Of a stretch of 23,130 nt of DNA, positions 8,356-15,043 are shown piece after piece. A model generated the notes under the pieces. That model had not been told where the DNA came from. It made no database searches and saw only the letters and a list, made by a program, of their open reading frames with translations. The number at the start of each line of letters is the position of its first letter. Position 1 is the stretch's first letter. This DNA comes from Ottowia sp. (GTDB lineage Bacteria; Pseudomonadota; Gammaproteobacteria; Burkholderiales; Burkholderiaceae_C): NCBI GenBank assembly GCA_023228705.1, contig JALOAS010000049.1, positions 1-23,130 of the forward strand. The letters run 5' to 3'. Made by a program: the position numbers and the translations under genes.

Positions 8356-9681
8356 GTGACGCACATTTTTCATCGCAAGCCGCTGCACAAGCTGCCAGTG
8401 GCGGTCCGCGGCGAGGGCATCCGCGTCTTTGACGCCGACGGCAACGCCTACATTGACGGCTCCAGCGGTGCCGCGGTCTGCTGCCTGGGCTACGGCCATC
8501 CGGAAGTGATCGCGGCGATCCGGGCACAGCTCGATGACATGGCGTACGTGCACTCGTCGTTCTTCTCGACCCGGGCCAGCGAAGAGCTGGCGGACTTCCT
8601 GGCCGCACGCGCGCCCGGCGATTTGCGCCACGTGTATTTCCTCTCCGGCGGCTCCGAAGCCATGGAGGCGGCGCTGAAGCTGGCACGGCAGTACTTCGTC
8701 GAGCGCGGCGAGCGCTCGCGCAGCGTGTTCATTGCGCGGCACCAGAGCTACCACGGCAACACGCTGGGCGCGCTGTCGGTGGGCGGACACATGCCGCGGC
8801 GCGAGCCCTACCTGCCGCTGCTGGCGCCGGCAGAACACGTCTCGCCCTGCTATCCCTACCGTGGCCTGCGGCCGCAGGAAACCGAAGGGCAGTACGCGCA
8901 GCGGCTGGCCGACGAGCTGGAGCACACCATCCAGGCCATCGGGCCGGAGCGGGTCATTGCCTTCGTCGCCGAGACGGTGGTGGGTTCGACGCTGGGCGCG
9001 CAACCCCCGGTACCCGGCTACTTCAAGCGCGTGCGCGAGGTCTGTGACCGCTACGGCGTGCTGCTCATCCTGGACGAGATCATGTCCGGCATGGGGCGCA
9101 CCGGGCATCTGTTTGCCTGTGCCGAAGACGGCGTTGCACCGGACCTGATCACCTTGGCCAAGGGACTGGGCGCCGGCTACCAGCCCATAGGCGCGATGCT
9201 GGTGAGCGACACGATCTACGACACGGTCGTGCACGGCAGCGGCTACTTCCAGCACGGCCACACCTACATGGGACACGCCACGGCCAGCGCAGCGGCGCTG
9301 GCGGTACAGCGCATCATCGAACGCGACCAGCTCCTGGACAACGTGCTGGCGCGCGGCAACCAGTTGCGCGCGCAGTTGCACGAGCGGCTGGACCCGCACC
9401 CCAACGTGGGAGACATCCGCGGCCGCGGCCTGTTCGTGGGGGTGGAATTCGTCCGGGACAAGGCCAGCAAGGCGCCGCTGGACCCGGCGCGCAGGACGCA
9501 TGCGCTGTTCAAGCAGCGCGCCATGGCCAACGGACTGATGACGTATCCCGCAGGTGGCACCATCGACGGCATCCGCGGCGACCACGTGCTGCTGGCGCCC
9601 CCATTCATCTGCGACGAAAGCGACATCAACGAGATTGTCGAGCGCTTCGTGAAAACCACCGGGCAGGTACTGCCAGCATGA
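8356..9681 (+). CDS. Class III aminotransferase, PLP-dependent, 441 aa
   Basis: This is a fold-type I PLP enzyme of the omega-aminotransferase group, which moves amino groups between omega-amino acids or diamines and 2-oxo acids. The N-terminal segment DADGNAYIDGSSGAAVCCLGYGHP and SGGSEAMEAALKLAR are family features. LILDEIMSGMGRTG holds the PLP-ring aspartate, and Lys269 in LAKGLGAGYQPIG is the Schiff-base lysine. It is full length for the class. The start is GTG, preceded by only a weak GACGGGAA site. A CMD-family gene follows after 19 bp, probably in the same transcript. Context with a TRAP importer and RpiR regulator suggests catabolic use, for example of beta-alanine, GABA, taurine or diamines; the substrate is not determined. 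Confidence 0.92.
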   Translation: MTHIFHRKPLHKLPVAVRGEGIRVFDADGNAYIDGSSGAAVCCLGYGHPEVIAAIRAQLDDMAYVHSSFFSTRASEELADFLAARAPGDLRHVYFLSGGSEAMEAALKLARQYFVERGERSRSVFIARHQSYHGNTLGALSVGGHMPRREPYLPLLAPAEHVSPCYPYRGLRPQETEGQYAQRLADELEHTIQAIGPERVIAFVAETVVGSTLGAQPPVPGYFKRVREVCDRYGVLLILDEIMSGMGRTGHLFACAEDGVAPDLITLAKGLGAGYQPIGAMLVSDTIYDTVVHGSGYFQHGHTYMGHATASAAALAVQRIIERDQLLDNVLARGNQLRAQLHERLDPHPNVGDIRGRGLFVGVEFVRDKASKAPLDPARRTHALFKQRAMANGLMTYPAGGTIDGIRGDHVLLAPPFICDESDINEIVERFVKTTGQVLPA

Positions 9682-9700
9682 AAGCCGGGGACTGAACGCG

Positions 9701-10267
9701 ATGGCCCGCATCGACTATGCCGATATCCATGCACCGCAGCTGCAGGAGCTGGTGCAACGCGTGGCCGGCGAGCGCGGCACCGTGCTGCACCTGTACCGCA
9801 TGCTGCTGCACAGCAGGCCCGTGGCCGAAGGCTGGCTGGACTACCTGACGCGCATCCGCCAGCAGACCACGCTGAGCGGCAGCATCCGGGAACTGGTGAT
9901 CCTGCGCATTGCGCACCTGAACCGGGCGCCGTACGAGGCCGACCAGCACGCACCGATCGCGCTGCGCGAGGGACTGAGCCGGCAGCAGATCGACGCGCTG
10001 GCGCAGGAACGGCCCGATGCCGCGCTGTTTGATGCGCGCGCGCGAGCCGTGCTCGCGTACACCGACGCCATGACCCGCCAGATCCAGGTGCCCGATCCCG
10101 TGTTTGACGCGCTGCGTCCCCATTTTGACGCACAAGAACTGGTTGAACTGACGGCCACCGCGGCGGCGTACAACATGGTGTCGCGATTCCTGGAGGCGCT
10201 GCAGATTCGCAGCACGGACCGCGTGGGCGTCGAGCCGGGCGAGCCGAAACACAACGACGAGACATAG
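9701..10267 (+). CDS. Carboxymuconolactone decarboxylase (CMD) family protein lacking cysteines, 188 aa
   Basis: This is a small helical protein of the CMD/AhpD superfamily. The core motif is recognisable as ELVILRIAHLNRAPYEADQH (about residues 65-84), with the conserved Glu, Tyr-Glu and His, followed by a second helical hairpin (ELVELTATAAAYNMVSRFLEA). The protein has no cysteine at all, so it cannot act as an AhpD-type CxxC peroxidase and is closer to the cysteine-free PcaC-like members, which include lactone decarboxylases and many of unknown function. It lies 19 bp after the aminotransferase gene and is probably co-transcribed. Its role in the locus may be on a ring-opening or lactone intermediate, but this is a guess. 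Confidence 0.85.
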   Translation: MARIDYADIHAPQLQELVQRVAGERGTVLHLYRMLLHSRPVAEGWLDYLTRIRQQTTLSGSIRELVILRIAHLNRAPYEADQHAPIALREGLSRQQIDALAQERPDAALFDARARAVLAYTDAMTRQIQVPDPVFDALRPHFDAQELVELTATAAAYNMVSRFLEALQIRSTDRVGVEPGEPKHNDET

Positions 10268-10434
10268 CCTGGCCGGGCGTCGTGCCGATGCGCTGGCCCG
10301 CCTGCCAGCGCGAAGTGCCGCGCGACAGAATCAGAGTCCCCCTTGCCGGCCGAATTCAGTCTGGCTGAGGAACCCAGCCTGGGCGGATGACGGAAGCCGG
10401 CCGCCGGGTGACGCATTCTTGCGGCGGCAATGGG

Positions 10435-11556
10435 CTACTGCGCGTGCAGCAGCCGCGGGTCGAGGACGGGACCGGGATGAAGTTGCCCAGGCCAGTCCAG
10501 CAGCATGATGGCCAGTACATTGCGATGCTCGCCGGCGGCCAGGTCGGTTTCACCCTGCTCGGACGGGATCATCTGCGCTGCCGGGTCAAAGGCGCCGACC
10601 AGCTCATCGCGCAGGCGCGTGACAACCGGATGACGCGCCTGGCCAGCCAGCAGGAAGCTGATGCCCACCTCGGTGTAGATGTCTTCCTTGGTACGCGCCA
10701 GGATCTGGTCCACGCTGGCCTCGAACTCGTCGAGCACCCAGCGAAACTCGCCGGCCGAGACCGGCTTTTGGTAATAGTCGCTGGCGGCAATGACGAAATG
10801 CGTCATGCCATAGATCTTGTTGCGATATTCCGCATCCGTGAGCAACCGGTCGCGTTGCGGCGGATACTTCCGGCGAAACGCGGCAATCACGTCGCGGCGC
10901 AGGTCGATGATGCCCAGGCCGTGAAGATAGTACGTGAGGTTGGCCACCTGCGCGGCATACACGGCGAGGACGCCGGGATCGAGCACGAAGCTGCGAAAGT
11001 CAACACCGGCCAGGTAATCCAGTGCCCGCTGGTGCCCGGGCAGCGCTTCATTGTTCAACAGGCCATGGTACTTGGCCTGGACCAGGTCAAATACGAGGTT
11101 CTCGGCGTAAATGACCTGCCCCCATCGCGCCCGCATCTGCTTGCGGCGACGCTGCTTTTGAGTCCGCACCGGATACGCTGCCAAGCTCTCCGCAGCGCGA
11201 CGCTCGGCATGGCCTGGCACGCCCAGCGCCTGGATCTCGGCATCGATCCGGCTCAGCAATCGCTGGCCGTGGGCACGGATGATGGGCAGGTAGCGGGACT
11301 CCCCGGTGAGCCGGTACAGCCGCTGGGCATAGTGGCGTTGCTTGCTCAGGGGCAGGCTGGGCAGCGCCTGGTCATACCGCGACCGGATCGCCCCGGCGAC
11401 TCTTGCGTAGTCCGCGAGCTTGTCCTGGGTGCCCGGCACGGGTGCCGCCGGCTGGACCGTGCAGCCCGCCAGCCAGCACACCACCGCCAACAGCCAGAGC
11501 AGGAAGCCGGCTGCCTGAGCATGGGACCGCACGCGCAGCACGCATGGACCGGGCAT
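10435..11556 (-). CDS. Putative lipoprotein of unknown function (possibly DUF3541-like), 373 aa
   Basis: The N-terminus has a long basic stretch, a hydrophobic core (about residues 16-30) and a lipobox LAGC with the acylated Cys at residue 32, so the product is predicted to be a membrane-anchored lipoprotein. The mature part is helical and rich in Tyr, Arg and Leu, without transmembrane segments. The pattern reminds me of proteins annotated DUF3541, but I cannot verify this, and no enzyme motif is evident. The frame is open to 11661; the ATG at 11556 has an AAGGA site 8 nt upstream and gives a normal signal peptide, so it is preferred. It is a single gene, convergent with the CMD gene. Confidence 0.7.
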   Translation of the reverse strand: MPGPCVLRVRSHAQAAGFLLWLLAVVCWLAGCTVQPAAPVPGTQDKLADYARVAGAIRSRYDQALPSLPLSKQRHYAQRLYRLTGESRYLPIIRAHGQRLLSRIDAEIQALGVPGHAERRAAESLAAYPVRTQKQRRRKQMRARWGQVIYAENLVFDLVQAKYHGLLNNEALPGHQRALDYLAGVDFRSFVLDPGVLAVYAAQVANLTYYLHGLGIIDLRRDVIAAFRRKYPPQRDRLLTDAEYRNKIYGMTHFVIAASDYYQKPVSAGEFRWVLDEFEASVDQILARTKEDIYTEVGISFLLAGQARHPVVTRLRDELVGAFDPAAQMIPSEQGETDLAAGEHRNVLAIMLLDWPGQLHPGPVLDPRLLHAQ

Positions 11557-11895
11557 CAACCCAGTCCTTGCATGCGGCGGCGCGCACGAGCGAAACGGGT
11601 CATGACGCAGGATGCCTCGACCTCGCCGCTGGCGCCGGGCCCAACCGGGGCTCCGCACCAACCAGGACCGCGCGGCCTGTTGCTGCGGGTATCATCGCCA
11701 TCCGGCGGGCGGTGCGCTGCAAGATCAACATGTTTCTTGTCCGGAGCGGGCATCCCATGCGTGAAACGCCAATTGAGCAGGAAAATAAGCTTCATTATGT
11801 CCATGCCGCGTGGCTGCGACGACCCAGGATCGCAACGTCACGCAAATACAGTCACCAACCCCGACTGGCGTGACGGGTTCAGCTGAGAGAACCGC
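11557..11895. other. Divergent intergenic region with a strong hairpin
   Basis: The 339 bp between the lipoprotein gene (minus) and the broken gene (plus) must hold both promoters. The clearest structure is the inverted repeat at 11836-11875. An 82-codon minus-strand frame (11556-11804) ends in a TGATG overlap with the lipoprotein start. Its third-position composition is weaker than that of the neighbours and its start lacks a ribosome binding site, so I do not call it as a gene. Confidence 0.45.
11836..11875 (+). promoter_or_regulatory. Two-tier hairpin just upstream of the interrupted gene
   Basis: CGTCACGC (11836-11843) pairs perfectly with GCGTGACG (11868-11875), and inside it CAGTC (11849-11853) pairs with GACTG (11863-11867). 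This gives an 8-bp outer and 5-bp inner stem with a one-sided 5-nt bulge and a 9-nt loop. It ends 20 nt before the ATG at 11896. It could be a leader structure controlling translation or a dyad operator. There is no following T-run, so it is not a typical terminator. Confidence 0.4.
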
Positions 11896-12812
11896 ATGCT
11901 CCAATTCCTCCTTTTGTGCTTCCTGCTCCTCACCGGGATCTGCTTCAAGCTGGGCTGGCGCACGGTGCCTCCCGATTGGCGCGCACGTGGCGGATTCGTG
12001 CTCGGCGCGCTGCTTGCGGCAGCAACGCTGGGGGTGATGGGCGTTGAACATGGCGCGTCCCGGCGCTTGCAGGCGGCCGGCATTGAACCCAGGAGCCTGT
12101 CGGACTTTGGTCCAATCTACTGCGCCGGTGGGACAAGCGGTCCATTTTTGCCCGCTTTTTCGTTGCATAGCTGGGCTATGCGCCTCAAAATCAAACAAAA
12201 CTGTCCTCGCTTTCCCACTCGGTTGGCTTCGCCGCTCTTCGAGAACGCTACGATCGCCAAAGCCCGGCAGACTCCTAGATTCAGCAGTTGGATGCGTTCG
12301 AGCGTGCTGCGATGGGCGTGCCAGGCAAGACGCGACAACGCGGCAGACTACTGTCTGCAAGGCGGAGCAACGCAGCATGGCGCGTCCAGCGCTGTGCGAT
12401 CGAGCGCATAGCGTGGCCACCAAAATGGTGTGCTTGTGCAAACTTGGCTTTTCCTTTGATCACAACAAGATATGCACACCAAGCAGCGTTCGACTGCTGA
12501 ATCCAGGTTGAACCGCACCCGGCGATCACATCGGCCAAGGCGCTGGCGTCCGGCCTGGGGCCGTCCGGGCCGGCCTGGGTCTTTGACCTGAGCGAGCCAG
12601 GTGACCAGGCGCTCGGCTTCTACCGCGATCCGTCGCGCCTGCCAGGCTGGCAACTGCAAGAAGACCAGGGCACGCAGCTGAAGTTCGTGCGCGGCGGCCA
12701 GCAACTGATGATCTCGGGCAGTTCCCGGCCCGTCATCTTCTACCTGATCCGCCCCATAGCCGGCGAAGAGCCGGGCGCGGCCCGAGCACCGGCGCGGCCG
12801 CAACTCGACTGA
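11896..12812 (+). pseudogene. Interrupted gene for a small membrane-anchored protein (163 aa when restored)
   Basis: The first part (11896 to about 12089) encodes two hydrophobic segments (residues 1-15 and about 34-50) separated by a basic loop. The last part (12515-12812) continues in a different frame with a soluble segment containing GPAWVFDLSEPGD, RDPSRLPGWQLQ and VIFYLIRPIAGE, ending in TGA at 12810. Between them lies a 418-bp non-coding, repeat-rich insertion flanked by the 7-bp direct repeat TTGAACC (12083-12089 and 12508-12514). Removing the insertion and one repeat copy (425 bp) joins the halves in frame as ...AGIEPHPAITSAKAL... and leaves exactly 164 codons including stop. As it stands, the frame runs into a chimeric end at 12411, so the native protein is not made. 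I do not recognise the family; the function is unknown. Confidence 0.75.
12090..12507. mobile_element. MITE-like non-autonomous insertion built of nested inverted repeats
   Basis: The insertion has no credible gene. One inverted pair is 12085-12110 with 12257-12282 (21 of 26 positions complementary). A second pair is 12274-12294 with 12487-12507 (17 of 21). The two pairs share the central block CCTAGATTC (12274-12282), so the middle arm can pair with either end. A short hairpin ATAGC-TGG-GCTAT sits at 12166-12180. Flanking 7-bp copies of TTGAACC look like a target duplication, though the left copy overlaps the first arm. The size and lack of coding suggest a miniature element moved by another element's transposase; the parent family is not identified. 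Confidence 0.65.
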
Positions 12813-12944
12813 TGCGTGCCGCAACCAGAATCCATACGCCGGAACACGAAAGGCAAAAACACGCCAGATTGGCAAGTATTGCCAGCGCACCGGATGACTG
12901 ATGATCTTGGCCCTTGCGGGTCTTTGATGAAAGCCGCCTGCGGA

Positions 12945-13044
12945 GGCTCATGAAGGTTTGGCGTCAAGCGTTGGGCGTGGTGCGGCATGAGCTATTCGCT
13001 GGACGCTCAACGCAATACGCTCAACCGCTTCATCCGTCATGCGC
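12945..13044 (+). repeat. Hairpin repeat, left copy flanking the MFS gene
   Basis: This roughly 100-bp unit matches 14446-14540 in inverted orientation. The outer 33 bp (12945-12977 against 14540-14508) agree at 31 positions, and the other end shares CCGTCATGCGC. Inside, GCGTTGGGCG (12968-12977) can pair with CGCTCAACGC (13004-13013), a stem with one G-T pair. The loop sequences of the two copies differ. This copy lies 35 nt past the stop codon of the MFS gene, so it could also serve as a 3' structure for that transcript. Confidence 0.75.
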
Positions 13045-13078
13045 CGAAAGTCCGCCGCCGCTGCCCTGCCACTTGCGC

Positions 13079-14320
13079 TCATTGGCCAGCAGTCTGCTCC
13101 TCAGGCGGTTGCGCATGCACGGCTTGGGGCGCAGTGGCGGTGGTGCGCGCAGCGAGCGGGTGGAACTTGCTGTCCCGCACCAGCTCGCGGCTGTACGCAT
13201 GGTAGCGGTAGCCCGCGTACAGCGCGAGCAGCGCGCCGTTGAGCGCAAACCAGTGCGGCAACACCTGCGCGCCCAGCCTATCCATTCCGATGCCCGCCAG
13301 CAGCGGTCCCATGGCCGAGCCCGCGCCGTACAAGAGGTAGACGCTGCTGCTGGCGCCCAGCAGTTCACGCGGCTCCAGGTAGTCGACCAGGTGCGTGACC
13401 GCCATGGGATAGACGGCAAACGCCATGCCGCCGTACGCAAAAATGAGAACCATGGCCGGCTGCGGGCGGTCGCCAACGTACGCAACGGCCAGCGCGAGCA
13501 CGAACGCGGCGGCGCCCACCAGCGCCAGCATCAGGCGCCGGTCTATGCGGTCGGAGGCATAGCCTATGGGCCACTGCAGCAATGCACCCCCCAGGATGCC
13601 GGACGCCATGTACGTGCCAATCTGGACGGTGTCAAAGCCCAGTTGGCTGGCGTAGACCGGGGCCAGGCCAAAAAAAGCACCCAGCGCCAGGCCGGCCAGC
13701 AGCGCGCCCACGGCCGCCGTGGGCGCGATCTCGCGCACGCGCCGCAGCGCGAGCCGGGGCGCCTCCTGCACCTCCGGCTGCGGCTGGTGCGTCAGCACCA
13801 CCGGGATCGCAGCAAGCAGCGCCAGCAGCGCCGCCACCGTGAACAGCACGAACGGGGCGCCCGCTATGAACAACAGCGGCTGCGCAAACGCCAGCGCGCC
13901 GGAGTTCACCGTCATGTAAATGGCAAATATGGCACCGCGCTGGGCGGCCGAGGCGCGCGCGTTGAGCCAGCTCTCGATGATGGTGTACAGCCCCACCATG
14001 ACGATGCCGCCTGCAAAGCGCAGCAAGAGCCAGAGCCACGGCCAGCCTGCCAGCGCGTGCAGCAGCGCAACCATGGCTGCGCAGGCCGTGCCAAACGCGA
14101 ACACGCGAATGTGTCCCACGCGCCGCACCAGGCGCGGCATGGTGTACGTGCCTACCAGAAAACCCGCGTAATACGCCCAGGCCAGCGCGCCCAGCAGCGT
14201 CTCGGAAAAGCCGAATTCCGCACCGCGCAGCGGGATCAGCGTCCCCAGCAGGCCTATGCTGGCCATCAGGAACGCGGTACTGACGAGGAGGGACGTGACG
14301 GCGCGCAGCGTGCTGAGCAT
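13079..14320 (-). CDS. MFS transporter (YcaD-like), 413 aa
   Basis: This is a 12-helix major facilitator superfamily inner-membrane permease. The first half shows the loop between helices 2 and 3 (MPRLVRRVGHIRVF) and the ESWLNARASAAQRG stretch that is typical of the YcaD-like subgroup. The second half carries the repeated loop GYASDRIDRR. A Gln/Pro/Glu-rich linker (HQPQPEVQEAP) lies between the halves, and the tail after the last helix is hydrophilic. The length is normal. The ATG at 14320 has no good ribosome binding site, and a small hairpin GCTTC-GCGT-GAAGC (14330-14343) lies just upstream. The substrate of this subgroup is unknown. The gene is bracketed by inverted copies of a hairpin repeat (12945-13044 and 14446-14540). 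Confidence 0.9.
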   Translation of the reverse strand: MLSTLRAVTSLLVSTAFLMASIGLLGTLIPLRGAEFGFSETLLGALAWAYYAGFLVGTYTMPRLVRRVGHIRVFAFGTACAAMVALLHALAGWPWLWLLLRFAGGIVMVGLYTIIESWLNARASAAQRGAIFAIYMTVNSGALAFAQPLLFIAGAPFVLFTVAALLALLAAIPVVLTHQPQPEVQEAPRLALRRVREIAPTAAVGALLAGLALGAFFGLAPVYASQLGFDTVQIGTYMASGILGGALLQWPIGYASDRIDRRLMLALVGAAAFVLALAVAYVGDRPQPAMVLIFAYGGMAFAVYPMAVTHLVDYLEPRELLGASSSVYLLYGAGSAMGPLLAGIGMDRLGAQVLPHWFALNGALLALYAGYRYHAYSRELVRDSKFHPLAARTTATAPQAVHAQPPEEQTAGQ

Positions 14321-14445
14321 GGAGGGACCGCTTCGCGTGAAGCAGCTGCGGCGGCAAGATTTTAGGCGATTTCACCATGTTCCGCTGGCGCTGCTCCCGT
14401 TCAGAAAATTCATCCCGATTGGAAACGACGCCGAACAATACCCAA

Positions 14446-14540
14446 GCGCATGACGGGTGAAGAGCTTGCGCGAATTGCGCCCAGCGTTGGGCGTAGCGCT
14501 CGCCATTCGCTCAACGCTTGACGCCCAACCTTCATGAGCC
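14446..14540 (-). repeat. Hairpin repeat, right copy flanking the MFS gene
   Basis: This is the inverted partner of 12945-13044. CGCTCAACGC (14508-14517) and GCGTTGGGCG (14483-14492) can form the same stem as in the other copy. It ends 30 nt past the stop of the DMT gene at 14570, so like the left copy it lies about 30-35 nt downstream of a gene end, though in opposite orientation relative to that gene. Confidence 0.75.
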
Positions 14541-14569
14541 GCCAGCGCCGCGCGATGCTCCTGCACTTT

Positions 14570-15022
14570 TCACGGCCCGCTGTTCCCCGCCTGCGCAGCC
14601 TGCCAGACCAGCAGGGCGATGCCGAGCATGATCAGCGCAATGGCGGCAAACTGGATGGCGTTGAAGTGCTCGCGCAGCAGCACCAGGCCGACGCCGGTGG
14701 TCACGACCAGCGAGCCGCCGACGATGAGCGGGTTGCCGACGGCCACGGCCAGCCCGCGGCCATAGATGACGAAGCTCAGGATCTCGACCAGGCCTATGGC
14801 CACGCCCGCGAGCGCGGACCAGGCCAGCCCGCGCCCGGTGATGGAGATCTCGGCCGCACTGCTTTTGTACAGCCAAAGCAGCACGGCCAGGCCCATGAAG
14901 GCGGCCACGAACTGCAACACCACAGCGCCAAAAACAGCGTGGATGTGGTCGGACGACAACTTGATGAAAACGTTGTACAGGCCGAACATCAGGGCCGCAA
15001 CACCCAGCCAGAGGTAGATCAT
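14570..15022 (-). CDS. Half-size EamA/DMT-family transporter, 150 aa
   Basis: The product is an integral membrane protein with five predicted hydrophobic segments, including LWLGVAALMFGLYNVFIK at the N-terminus and FAAIALIMLGIALLVWQA near the C-terminus. This corresponds to a single EamA repeat of the drug/metabolite transporter superfamily. Proteins of this size usually work as dimers (often dual-topology); substrates are unknown. An AGGAAAA ribosome binding site precedes the ATG. The gene starts 21 bp after the rtcB stop codon, so the two are very probably co-transcribed, although no functional link between RNA repair and a DMT transporter is established. Confidence 0.85.
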   Translation of the reverse strand: MIYLWLGVAALMFGLYNVFIKLSSDHIHAVFGAVVLQFVAAFMGLAVLLWLYKSSAAEISITGRGLAWSALAGVAIGLVEILSFVIYGRGLAVAVGNPLIVGGSLVVTTGVGLVLLREHFNAIQFAAIALIMLGIALLVWQAAQAGNSGP

Positions 15023-15043
15023 TGCGGGTTTTCCTGCCGGGCG

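Noticed and set aside
8335..9711. A 458-codon minus-strand frame opposite the aminotransferase
   Set aside because: The plus strand carries a full aminotransferase with all catalytic motifs; the opposite frame has none.
10291..10310. CGCTGG/CCAGCG hairpin between the CMD and lipoprotein genes as a terminator
   Set aside because: The stem is only 6 bp and there is no T-run on either strand; such dyads are common in GC-rich DNA.
11556..11804. An 82-codon minus-strand frame upstream of the lipoprotein gene
   Set aside because: The TGATG overlap is suggestive, but codon composition is weak and there is no ribosome binding site; kept only as a finding.
11725..12441. A 238-codon minus-strand frame across the insertion
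   Set aside because: It runs through the inverted-repeat insertion and both intergenic and coding DNA of the broken gene; it has no coherent domain.
12085..12507. Direct repeats GAACCCAGG and GAATCCAGG as the insertion boundaries
   Set aside because: Removing 414 bp between them would not put the downstream half in its coding frame, whereas the TTGAACC boundary does.
12914..14365. A 483-codon plus-strand frame opposite the MFS gene
   Set aside because: It is antisense to a clear 12-helix transporter and rich in Arg, Gln and His; its ends lie in or next to the hairpin repeats.
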